Source of the DNA: Rhodospirillaceae bacterium
GTDB taxonomy: Bacteria > Pseudomonadota > Alphaproteobacteria > GCA-2746255
Assembly (NCBI GenBank): GCA_002746255.1
Contig: NVWO01000001.1
Location: 340,788-400,639 of the forward strand
Length of the DNA: 59,852 bases
Reading direction: 5' to 3'
The notes beneath the pieces were generated by a model. The model worked only from the letters and a program-made list of their open reading frames with translations, ran no database searches and was not told the DNA's origin. Positions 1 through 7,984 of the stretch are shown here, piece by piece; the stretch's first letter is position 1, and the number at the start of each line of letters is the position of its first letter. A program made the translations under genes and the position numbers.

Positions 1-204
1 CATGTCGGACCGTCACCGGCGGATCTGTCCTATCTTCCCGATGATAATTTTGGGCCGGACATTTGCACAGAGATGAACCCGCAGGGTGCCGCGGTTCCGA
101 TCACTGGAAAAGCAGGTGATCTTGTACTTCTTGATACGCGTACGCTGCATTTTGCCGGCAAGATCGAAACGGGGCGGCGGCGATTGTTGTGGTTTTATTT
201 TTGA
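1..204 (+). CDS. PhyH-like 2-oxoglutarate/Fe(II) oxygenase, C-terminal part
   Basis: The frame is open from base 1 and stops with TGA at 202-204, so only about 67 C-terminal residues are present. The end contains GDLVLLDTRTLHFAGK followed by GRRRLLWFYF. This matches the distal metal-binding His and the 2-oxoglutarate-binding Arg of phytanoyl-CoA dioxygenase-like enzymes (family knowledge). Such oxygenases occur in glycan and lipid modification loci, and this one lies 50 bases before an FkbM methyltransferase on the same strand. The substrate cannot be told from the fragment. Confidence 0.7.
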   Translation, partial: HVGPSPADLSYLPDDNFGPDICTEMNPQGAAVPITGKAGDLVLLDTRTLHFAGKIETGRRRLLWFYF

Positions 205-253
205 TTACGAATTATTTTGAAGTACCCATTTATATTTTTTAAGGATTAGCACC

Positions 254-1063
254 TTGGACGTAAGTCTGTATCGTGGATTCGCTGCATTACATGCTTTTGC
301 ACTTTCGCTTTTTCCAGAATCTCAACAATGGAGTCTTCGCGCCCGTTTGCGTGAGCATCTGCGACACATAGAGACAGTCAAACTGCCGTCAGGCGTCACA
401 ATGTCAGTGGTTTGCGACCATCCGCAGGTGCGTTCCCGTGTGCAGCGCCTTTACACCAAGGAACCCGAGACGATCAAATGGCTTGATCGGCTGAAAGAGA
501 CCGATGTGCTGTGGGATATCGGAGCAAATATTGGCATTTATTCACTTTATGCGGCTCTGGAAAAGGGAGCGAGGGTCATGGCATTTGAACCGATGCGCGA
601 AAATATTGAGGTGCTACAAGCAAACATTCGGAAAAATAATATTGGTGATCGTATTTCCGTAATTCCAGTGGCGGCATCTGATAAGGAAGCTTTGGGTAAA
701 TTTTTTCTCAGAAATATAAATGCAGGCTCTTCCGGTCATCAATTTGGTGAAAATTTTGACCAAGACGGAAATGAATTTAAGCCAGCTGGAATTGAAACCA
801 TACTTGCGGCCCGGCTGGACTGTCTGAGTGATGTATTCGGGCTACCCACGCCGACACACATAAAGATTGATGTAGACGGCATAGAGCAAAAAGTGATCCT
901 GGGAGCGCATGCTTTATTGCAGAAGCCCGAACTTAAGTCTGTATTGGTGGAGGTGAACAAAGGTATGGATAGGATGAACAAGGACCTTCTGGAATCAGGG
1001 TTTTCGATGACCTCCAAGGATGGCCACAATTGCATTTTTGACCGAGTCGTTCATGCAATTTGA
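254..1063 (+). CDS. FkbM-family SAM-dependent methyltransferase
   Basis: 269 residues from a TTG start; AAGGA lies 8 bases upstream at 241-245, and no ATG gives a full-length domain. The SAM-binding motif I DIGANIGIYSL is near residue 94, followed by the acidic loop AFEP. The FkbM-type IKIDVDGIE motif is near residue 206. Family members O-methylate sugars or small molecules, so a role in methylating the surface glycan made by this cluster is inferred. The gene is visibly AT-richer than those downstream of 2100, hinting at separate acquisition. Its 3' end overlaps a short neuB-like remnant in another frame. Confidence 0.85.
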   Translation: MDVSLYRGFAALHAFALSLFPESQQWSLRARLREHLRHIETVKLPSGVTMSVVCDHPQVRSRVQRLYTKEPETIKWLDRLKETDVLWDIGANIGIYSLYAALEKGARVMAFEPMRENIEVLQANIRKNNIGDRISVIPVAASDKEALGKFFLRNINAGSSGHQFGENFDQDGNEFKPAGIETILAARLDCLSDVFGLPTPTHIKIDVDGIEQKVILGAHALLQKPELKSVLVEVNKGMDRMNKDLLESGFSMTSKDGHNCIFDRVVHAI

Positions 1064-1181
1064 AGTTATCACCCAGATTGCCAACACAGATCAGGGCAAG
1101 CTAGAAACGGCAACTAAAATAGCGGCTTCGTTTTCTAAAGTCGTAGCGGATGCGGTGAAATTATTGGTCTATCCCTTATGA
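1053..1181 (+). pseudogene. truncated neuB-like remnant (N-terminal 42 codons)
   Basis: A 42-codon frame runs from ATG 1053 to TGA 1179-1181. Its product aligns without gaps to the N-terminus of the NeuB fusion starting at 2122: FEVITQIANTDQG here against FEIIAEIANAHQG there, and ADAVK shared further on. By my count 23 of 39 aligned residues are identical, and the DNA is clearly related too. The frame stops just after the position of the conserved KFQ motif, so it lacks nearly all of the TIM barrel and cannot be an enzyme. It starts inside the end of the fkbM gene and its stop overlaps the next ATG (ATGA). It may now serve only as a coupling leader. Confidence 0.75.
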
Positions 1182-2089
1182 GCATTTCCATACCCTGTAC
1201 GGACGAAACATGGAGCCGCATAAAAAAACTTTTGCTTCAACGAGGAGCCGGAGAAACGTCAGCCTATTGGCAGGATAGACGTAACGAACTCTTGTATGAG
1301 CGCAATCAAGATGGCACCGTAACGGTGAACGGTTTGTACCCTAGTCTCAAAAAAATACACTGGTTCGATCGCAATAAAAGCCCAGGGCCGATTGCAAGGA
1401 TTCGGGCGTGGTGTTCACCTGATGACCCGAGGTTTTGGTGTAAACATCCGTTGGTTGAGGCGTATCAGCAACGAATTAAAAGCCAACTCGATGATCGATT
1501 GGTCAAGCTATTTCCCATGTACGATTTGGCGAAAGCTTACGATGTCATGCAGACCATCGAACGATACGCCCCATCCGGATCAATCCTGGAGATTGGCGCA
1601 GGTGGATGCCTCGTCGCGGCGCTGGTATTAAATAGACATCCATCCGCACAATATTGCGTAATAGACCTTCCGGAAACCATGCCAATCGGATTTTTGATTT
1701 TGCGCCATCTTTTCCCTCAGTTGTCCATAGCATTGCCTGGCGAAGCCATTGATCGGCCCCGTGTTCGTTTTTGCACACCAGAGGAAAAGCCGGACGGGCT
1801 TTTTGGCGCTGTTGTGAACGTAGCTTCGTTTCAAGAGCTCGATCCTCCGATAGTTAACGATTATTTTTTGAAGATTGACGAGGCCCTGGTTGACGGTGGG
1901 GTTTTTGTCTGCATCAACAGGGAAGAAAAGATCGATCCAATGCGGAAACTTCGGTCCGTGTTTAAGGAATACCCGTGGCCCCAGAATTACGAAACGCTGC
2001 TCGACGATGAGGCGTTGATTTCGCGTTGGAGCGGGCCTGAGATAGCTGTTCTTCGGCGAGTGATTTGTAAGCAGTCTCGGGCAGAGTAG
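1178..2089 (+). CDS. NanM-like putative sugar O-methyltransferase
   Basis: 303 residues. The central part has a SAM-binding motif ILEIGAGGCLVAAL near residue 136, followed by CVIDLPETM. This arrangement is seen in the putative sugar O-methyltransferases (NanM type) that travel with neuB genes; the family name is from memory. The ATG overlaps the stop of the 42-codon neuB remnant as ATGA, suggesting translational coupling. The downstream gene is a NeuB fusion, so methylation of a nonulosonic acid or another residue of the same glycan is a reasonable inference. The gene is AT-richer than the cluster average, like the fkbM gene before it. Confidence 0.7.
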   Translation: MSISIPCTDETWSRIKKLLLQRGAGETSAYWQDRRNELLYERNQDGTVTVNGLYPSLKKIHWFDRNKSPGPIARIRAWCSPDDPRFWCKHPLVEAYQQRIKSQLDDRLVKLFPMYDLAKAYDVMQTIERYAPSGSILEIGAGGCLVAALVLNRHPSAQYCVIDLPETMPIGFLILRHLFPQLSIALPGEAIDRPRVRFCTPEEKPDGLFGAVVNVASFQELDPPIVNDYFLKIDEALVDGGVFVCINREEKIDPMRKLRSVFKEYPWPQNYETLLDDEALISRWSGPEIAVLRRVICKQSRAE

Positions 2090-2121
2090 ACGCAGTAAAT
2101 TCATAGTCAAATATTTTTCCA

Positions 2122-3906
2122 ATGTATCACTTGAAAAACTTCGAAATTATAGCCGAGATTGCCAACGCGCATCAGGGCAATCCGGAAACGGCTGCAAAAA
2201 TGGCGGCCACGTTTTCGAAAGCCGGGGCGGATGCGGTAAAATTCCAGATCTATTTTGCCGATGAGTTGTTGACCCCGGACCATTCCCGTTTTGAACATTT
2301 CAAGAAGCAGTCTTTTGCGCCGGAAGCCTGGGCCGATTTGCTGCCGCGTGCCAAGGCCTGCAACGTTCGGGTCTATTGCGATGTGTTCGGGATTGAGGCG
2401 CTTTCGATTGCGGCCCGGTACGGCGCCGATGGTTTCAAGTTGCATGCATCTGATTTGTCAAACAATCCATTGCTGGACGCCGTTGCTGAGGCGCCGGGGC
2501 GCGTGTTTCTTTCTGCCGGTGGTGCGACCATTCGGGAAATTGTGCATGCCGTTGAGCGCATGTTGAAGGCGGGCAAGCGACCCGTTCTGCTGCATGGCTT
2601 TCAAGCCTACCCAACCCGCATCGAAGATTGTTGTCTGGCACGGTTGGCATGGCTGCATGAAGTTTTTGGTGACAGCTGTGACCTTGGCTATGCCGACCAT
2701 ATTGCCGGGGACGATCCGTTCGCACGCTCTTTGCCGTTGTTTGCGATGGGGTTGGGGGCTTCGGTGATTGAAAAACATGTGACCTTTGACCGCGATGCCA
2801 GAGGCGTGGATTATTTTTCTTCATTGGAGCCAGAAGAATTCCAGAACTTTGTGAACGATGTCCGCCATTGCGAAGCAGCGCTTGGGGGGCGTCCAAGCAC
2901 GATGTCGGAAGCCGAACTTGCTTACCGCCATGCCGTTAAGAAGCATTGGGTCGCCGCTCGCGATTTAAAGGCCGGGGCCGTCATCGCGGCAGAAGACCTG
3001 GTTATGAAGCGGGTGGAGGATGCGCCGGGCAATCCCCTGCCGCGCGAGCATCTTGCCGGGCGGCGTCTTAAGGAAGATATCCCCAAGGATGTTCGCCTAT
3101 CGCGCACAATGCTTGAAACGGTGGTATGGGCCCTGCCGGTCGCACGTTCAAAATCATCCAGACTGCCAGGAAAAGCCTTGCTTGAAATTGCTGAGCGGCC
3201 GGCATTGGCACATTTGTTTGAGCGTCTTAAGCAATGCACTATTGTTGATCGCATCGTCTTTTGCACAACGACAGACAAAGAGGACGACGCGCTTTGTGCG
3301 CTGGCCAAACATGCCGGGATCGATGTTTACCGTGGTCCAAGCGACGATGTGCTGTCGCGAATGGTTGGGGCAATGGGCGTTGAGGCGGTTGATGTTGTGT
3401 TGCGGGTGACCGGGGATGACATCCTGGTGGACCCGGATTATGTGGAACGTGGCGTGCAGCACCACCTGGCTGCCAATGCCGAATACACTGACCTTAAGGG
3501 CCTGCCGTCTGGCACAGAGGTTGAAGTTTTTGATGGGGCGTTGCTGCGGGAACTTTTAGAGGCAGCCAAAGACAGTTCGGGCACGGAATATCTGACAAAT
3601 TACATCACCGATAACAAATCGCATTTTCGGTGCGCCAGCCTGCCGTTGCCAGATTGTCACATACATGACTGGCGTCTGACCCTTGATACGCCAGAAGATC
3701 TTGGCGTGATTACAGGCCTGCTTGAACATATGGCAAAGATTGGTAAGGCCGTTACCTATCGGCTGGACGACATCGTTGATTATTTTGTGCAATATCCGGA
3801 ACGCCTTGAGGGCAATGCAAGCGTCCGGCAAAAAGCAAAACCAATCACGGTTGAGACGGCTATGCGCTGGAACCGGCGCCCGGTTTCTTCAGGCGGTATG
3901 AAATAG
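2122..3906 (+). CDS. NeuB-SAF-cytidylyltransferase fusion (SpsE-SpsF type)
   Basis: 594 residues in three parts. Residues about 10-255 are a NeuB TIM barrel, condensing phosphoenolpyruvate with an amino-sugar aldehyde: ADAVKFQIY, LGYADH, SVIEKHVTFD and SLEPEEF are seen. Residues about 269-330 are a SAF domain, which in the family closes the active site. Residues about 334-575 form an SpsF/NeuA-like CMP transferase with VARSKSSRLPGKAL at its nucleotide-binding start and RVTGDD near residue 428. One protein would thus make a nonulosonic acid and activate it with CMP. The usual barrel GPDH is replaced by GVDYFSS. The sugar cannot be named, because precursor enzymes are absent from the window. 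Confidence 0.85.
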   Translation: MYHLKNFEIIAEIANAHQGNPETAAKMAATFSKAGADAVKFQIYFADELLTPDHSRFEHFKKQSFAPEAWADLLPRAKACNVRVYCDVFGIEALSIAARYGADGFKLHASDLSNNPLLDAVAEAPGRVFLSAGGATIREIVHAVERMLKAGKRPVLLHGFQAYPTRIEDCCLARLAWLHEVFGDSCDLGYADHIAGDDPFARSLPLFAMGLGASVIEKHVTFDRDARGVDYFSSLEPEEFQNFVNDVRHCEAALGGRPSTMSEAELAYRHAVKKHWVAARDLKAGAVIAAEDLVMKRVEDAPGNPLPREHLAGRRLKEDIPKDVRLSRTMLETVVWALPVARSKSSRLPGKALLEIAERPALAHLFERLKQCTIVDRIVFCTTTDKEDDALCALAKHAGIDVYRGPSDDVLSRMVGAMGVEAVDVVLRVTGDDILVDPDYVERGVQHHLAANAEYTDLKGLPSGTEVEVFDGALLRELLEAAKDSSGTEYLTNYITDNKSHFRCASLPLPDCHIHDWRLTLDTPEDLGVITGLLEHMAKIGKAVTYRLDDIVDYFVQYPERLEGNASVRQKAKPITVETAMRWNRRPVSSGGMK

Positions 3907-3961
3907 GCATCGAAATGCAGAAAATGTCTTTGCAGGTTACAACAGACGGCCCAGATTTCTG

Positions 3962-5359
3962 ATGACGGAAATCAAGCCAAAAATCACCGTTTACATCACG
4001 AATCATAATTACGAACGTTACGTTGCGAAGGCAGTGGATAGTGTGCTTTCCCAAATGACGGATGACTGGGAACTGATCATTATCGATGATGGGTCCAGCG
4101 ATGGTTCGCATGCCATCCTTGAGGCCTATAGGGATCACCCCAAGGTTCGGTTGGTGTTTCAGGACCAGAAGGGGCTGAACGTTACGAACAACATTGCGTA
4201 CCGGCTGGCGCGCGGGGATTACCTGATGCGCCTGGATGCGGACGACTTTATCGCACCCGAAGCCTTGGTAACCATGGCGGGTGTACTTGATCGGGAGCCA
4301 AATATCGGACTTGTCTTTTCCGATTACTACCATGTTGATGAAGATGGCGAGCTTATGGAGCAAGTGCGCCGCCATGATTTCGAGGAAGTAGGGCTTTTGG
4401 ACCAGCCCGCTCATGGTGCGTGCACGATGATCCGGAAATCCTGCCTCGACGTGATCGGTGGCTATGATGAGGCCTTCACATGCCAGGACGGCGTAGACAT
4501 TTGGCTGCGCTTCATTGAGCATTTCGAGGTTCGGAACATTAACCTCCCGCTCTTTTACTATCGGCAGCACGGCAATAATCTGACTCGAAATGAGGGACGT
4601 CTGTTAAAGACTCGCTCAAAAATTTTTGCCAAGCGGGCGCAGGCGCAAGCCAAAAATCGAAGGGTGCTATGTGTGATTCCGGTTCGTGGCAGGTCCGTGG
4701 ACCCGGAATCAGTGGAAATGGAGATGCTTGGCGGCAAGCCGTTGATCGAATGGACCATTGATGCCGCGCTTGCCGCCTCTAATCTGTCTCAGATTGTGGT
4801 GACGTCGCCAGATAAGGCGGTTTTGGCCCATGTCGAGACGCGTTATTTTAAGGACAAGGTCGTCGGCCTTACCCGCGACCCATCCCTGGCGGGTCTAAAT
4901 ACTCGGATTGAGGAAACGGTGCTTGATACCCTGCAGCGCGTGACCCAAACGTCTGAGCCTTTCGATTACGTTGTAACCCTGATGATCGAATCGCCGTTTC
5001 GTCAAGGAGCTGAAATTGATATGGCTGTGGATGTGCTGACGGTTTTTGACCTGGACAGCACGGTCAGCGTGCGCCCGGAGCTTGATGTTTTCTATCAGCA
5101 CCATGGCGATGGTCTGGTGCCCGTTCGCCGGACGCCGCAATTGCGTCTTGAGCGCGAAGAACTTTATCGCGAGGCAGGGCAGATATATGCCACAAAATGC
5201 ACAAAGCTGATGGATGGCAGCCGATTGGTCGATGGCCGTGTGGGGCATTTTGTGGTTCACGAGGCAACGGCCTTGCGTCTCACGTCCGAATGGATGTGGC
5301 AGATTGCAAATGCCGTGGCGCCAGGCATCGTGCAGGGCGATGGAAAGCTCGCGGTGTAG
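3962..5359 (+). CDS. GT2 glycosyltransferase fused to NeuA-like cytidylyltransferase
   Basis: 465 residues. Residues 1 to about 220 form a GT-A family 2 glycosyltransferase: TVYITNHNYERYV, IIIDDGSSDGS, the DADD metal motif, and a GACTMIRKSC acceptor region. From about residue 234 a second domain starts with VLCVIPVRGRS and continues GGKPLIEWTIDAAL, as in CMP-sialate synthetases. The usual lysine-containing ARxGSKxxxxKN loop is altered to RGRSVDPESVEME, so activity of this half is doubtful or its substrate differs. ESPFR and TVSVRPELD are kept. It sits between two NeuB genes, so coupled activation and transfer of the nonulosonate is a plausible inference. Confidence 0.8.
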   Translation: MTEIKPKITVYITNHNYERYVAKAVDSVLSQMTDDWELIIIDDGSSDGSHAILEAYRDHPKVRLVFQDQKGLNVTNNIAYRLARGDYLMRLDADDFIAPEALVTMAGVLDREPNIGLVFSDYYHVDEDGELMEQVRRHDFEEVGLLDQPAHGACTMIRKSCLDVIGGYDEAFTCQDGVDIWLRFIEHFEVRNINLPLFYYRQHGNNLTRNEGRLLKTRSKIFAKRAQAQAKNRRVLCVIPVRGRSVDPESVEMEMLGGKPLIEWTIDAALAASNLSQIVVTSPDKAVLAHVETRYFKDKVVGLTRDPSLAGLNTRIEETVLDTLQRVTQTSEPFDYVVTLMIESPFRQGAEIDMAVDVLTVFDLDSTVSVRPELDVFYQHHGDGLVPVRRTPQLRLEREELYREAGQIYATKCTKLMDGSRLVDGRVGHFVVHEATALRLTSEWMWQIANAVAPGIVQGDGKLAV

Positions 5360-5397
5360 AGTTGATTTTCTCTAACAGAGAAAGAGGATAAAACAAA

Positions 5398-6087
5398 ATG
5401 CTGTTCATCGCAGAAATAGGCATGAACCATAATGGCAATTTTGGTTTGCTGTACGAATTGATTCGCCGTGCAAAAGAGGCGGATGCCGATGTTGTCAAAT
5501 TCCAGCTTGGCTGGCGGTGGAAAGAAGGCGAAATCAACCAGATCACGCCGGAAATCATCGGACAAATTATAAAAATCTCGGAATATTATGGCATCGAACC
5601 GATGCTTTCTCTGATCACGCGAGATGCGTTTGAAATGGCGAAGCCGTTCAATTTCAATCGCTATAAAATCGCGTCGCGTACGGTTAAGGATGACATTGAC
5701 CTGGTGCGTGATGTTGTTGCCGAAGGCAAGGAGACGCTGGTCTCGCTTGGCATGTGGGAAGGGAGGGGGCTGCCGCTGGAAAAGGACACCGGCAAGGTGC
5801 GTTACCTGTTTTGCAAGTCGCTTTATCCAACAGCGCCCTGGGAACTGACGGACCTTCCAAAGGATTTTGATGCCTCGCCCTATGGAGGTTATAGCGACCA
5901 CACCGTCGGAATTGAAACGGCTTTGCTGGCCATTGCGCGTGGGGCCCGCATCATTGAGAAGCATTTTACACTGGATAAATCAGATACGACCATTCGGGAC
6001 CATGCCTTGAGTGCAACGCCGGATGAATTTGGACAATTGGTCTCGCTTGGGCGCGGCATTCGCCGGTGTCTGGACGTTGGTCAGTAA
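5398..6087 (+). CDS. short NeuB-family synthase, SAF domain absent
   Basis: 229 residues with a good ribosome site (AGAAAGAGG about 15 bases before ATG). [39 protein letters not shown] and IIEKHFTLD are NeuB-family barrel motifs. Typical NeuB proteins are about 340 residues. This one is roughly 100 shorter and has no C-terminal SAF domain; the middle of the barrel is compressed. It may act on a different aldehyde, work with the SAF of the upstream fusion, or be catalytically weak. It lies 38 bases after the GT2-NeuA fusion in the same direction, so co-transcription is likely. Confidence 0.75.
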   Translation: MLFIAEIGMNHNGNFGLLYELIRRAKEADADVVKFQLGWRWKEGEINQITPEIIGQIIKISEYYGIEPMLSLITRDAFEMAKPFNFNRYKIASRTVKDDIDLVRDVVAEGKETLVSLGMWEGRGLPLEKDTGKVRYLFCKSLYPTAPWELTDLPKDFDASPYGGYSDHTVGIETALLAIARGARIIEKHFTLDKSDTTIRDHALSATPDEFGQLVSLGRGIRRCLDVGQ

Positions 6088-6120
6088 TCGCATGCCCGCA
6101 ATGCAATCTAGGAGTCGGCT

Positions 6121-7962
6121 TTGAGCAGTGATATAGGCGCCATTCGGACCATTGGCGAAGCGCTTCGGGAATCGCTCATGCCATTTCGCTGGTTGATTGG
6201 AGCGACGGTTATCCTCTCGGTGTTATTTGGTTTTAGCGCCATTGTTGGGATCACCGCCTTTGTGCCAGTCATTTCCATCATTGCAGGGCACGACCTGGGC
6301 CAGCTTGAAAAGATTCCTTATATCGGCCCGTTTGTTCTGTCTTTGTCGCAGGACAGGGAAATGATTTTCTACACGATGGTAGGGGCTATCGTGGCGATCA
6401 GCTTTGCCAAAGCGGGGTTGCAACTCATAACCTCTTTGGTTGAAGCCTATTCAAAGACAAAGGTCGATTCACTTTGGCAGCAGCGGGTATTGACCCGTTG
6501 GCTCAATGCGCCCTATCGGTTGCATGGCAGCGAAAGTGCGGGGCGTATTATGCATTTGACCAGCCGGGAGGTTGTTCAGATGAGCCTGGCAGCGCGTGCG
6601 TTCGTTCAGCTTGTATCGGGGATTGTGCAAGGCGGTATTGCGATGGCATTTCTGGCATTCGTCGCGCCGGTCGCATTGTTTGGCGTATGCCTAGTCGTTC
6701 TTTGCATCCTGGTGCCGCTAACCTACATCGTGCGGTCTGCCTACCGGGTTTCTCAGGAAAATGCCATGTTGGCAGGGAATTACATCAATCGAACCCATGA
6801 AGTCGTTAAGCGGATCGAGATGATTGACGTCTTTGGAACCGCAGAGCAGGAAAAGAAAGAGCTGTTCCACTTCTATAGCGAGTATCTGAAATCCTACCTC
6901 CGCCTTTATTTCAACAACGCGTTGTCCCCTTTTGTTACGCAGATCGCTCTGGCCATCATCATGGGCGGGCTCATGATATTTTTCTTCCGCCAGGGAGTTG
7001 GCCAAGAGACGTTGGCAACGGTGGTCTTGTTTGTTGGTGGAATGGTGCTCATTCATCCGCAGATTGACCGCGTAACCCAGGCGGCCACGACGCTTGCGCG
7101 GGTTGGTGCGGCATATGAGGAAATCCGAAAAGTGACCGGATTGCCGGCGCGGGAACCGGAACCATCCACGGCGGTTTTGATTCCGAATTTTGACCAATCT
7201 GCCGTGGCCATGGACGCGGTGAGTTTTTCGTACGAGTCGTCTGGCGACAGCACAAAAATTATTGACGACGTATCTTTCGATTTGCCCCCTGGGGGGCTCT
7301 ATATGGTTTTTGGTCCAACAGGGGCGGGAAAGACGACGTTGCTGAAGCTGATGCAGCGTCTTTTAACGCCGGATAGTGGTGACATTCGCTACGGCGGCGT
7401 CAAATTTTCCGACGTGCCACAAAAGGCAATTCCGGAGACGGTTCTTATGTTGAACCAGGACCGGCCAACTTTCACTGGGACGATACGGGAAAATATCGTT
7501 TACGGCTTGAAGTCTCTTTCAGAGGAATCCTTGAATGATGCGGTAAGGCTTTCTGGTCTGGAGGAATTTCTGGACCGTCTGCCTTCCGGTCTCGATACGC
7601 ATATTGGCAATGACGGATCGTTGCTGTCCGGTGGCCAGCGCCAGCGCATTGCGCTTGCGCGATTGATTGCTTCGTCGCCAAAGGTCATGCTTTTGGATGA
7701 GCCAACGAGTGCCCTTGACCGGGAAATGGAACATAAAATTATGGGCACGCTGTTCGAATTGCGTGATCGTGGCCACACGATCATCATGTCTACACACAAG
7801 GTTGAGCTATCTCCTTTTGCTGATAAGGTTTTATGGTTTGAGAATGGCAAGATCCACGTGGGGAAATTTGAAGACTTTTACCATTCGCTTGCAAAATTGA
7901 TCCCACATGAGGGAATGCGCGATGCGCTTGCGTTCCCGTCATCGCAAAAAGACTCACGATAG
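6121..7962 (+). CDS. ABC exporter, fused permease and ATPase (MsbA-like)
   Basis: 613 residues from TTG 6121, with AGGAG at 6110-6114. About 300 N-terminal residues are hydrophobic transmembrane segments. The ATPase has Walker A GPTGAGKTT near residue 397, signature LSGGQRQRIALARL near 502, Walker B MLLDEPTSALD near 524, and a switch His in STHKVE. Such half-transporters form homodimers that flip lipid-linked molecules or export glycolipids across the inner membrane. Between NeuB and glycosyltransferase genes, export of the lipid-linked glycan is the likely role (inference). The next gene starts 22 bases later. Confidence 0.88.
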   Translation: MSSDIGAIRTIGEALRESLMPFRWLIGATVILSVLFGFSAIVGITAFVPVISIIAGHDLGQLEKIPYIGPFVLSLSQDREMIFYTMVGAIVAISFAKAGLQLITSLVEAYSKTKVDSLWQQRVLTRWLNAPYRLHGSESAGRIMHLTSREVVQMSLAARAFVQLVSGIVQGGIAMAFLAFVAPVALFGVCLVVLCILVPLTYIVRSAYRVSQENAMLAGNYINRTHEVVKRIEMIDVFGTAEQEKKELFHFYSEYLKSYLRLYFNNALSPFVTQIALAIIMGGLMIFFFRQGVGQETLATVVLFVGGMVLIHPQIDRVTQAATTLARVGAAYEEIRKVTGLPAREPEPSTAVLIPNFDQSAVAMDAVSFSYESSGDSTKIIDDVSFDLPPGGLYMVFGPTGAGKTTLLKLMQRLLTPDSGDIRYGGVKFSDVPQKAIPETVLMLNQDRPTFTGTIRENIVYGLKSLSEESLNDAVRLSGLEEFLDRLPSGLDTHIGNDGSLLSGGQRQRIALARLIASSPKVMLLDEPTSALDREMEHKIMGTLFELRDRGHTIIMSTHKVELSPFADKVLWFENGKIHVGKFEDFYHSLAKLIPHEGMRDALAFPSSQKDSR

Positions 7963-7984
7963 ACGCGTGGGTTCGGATACGGCC

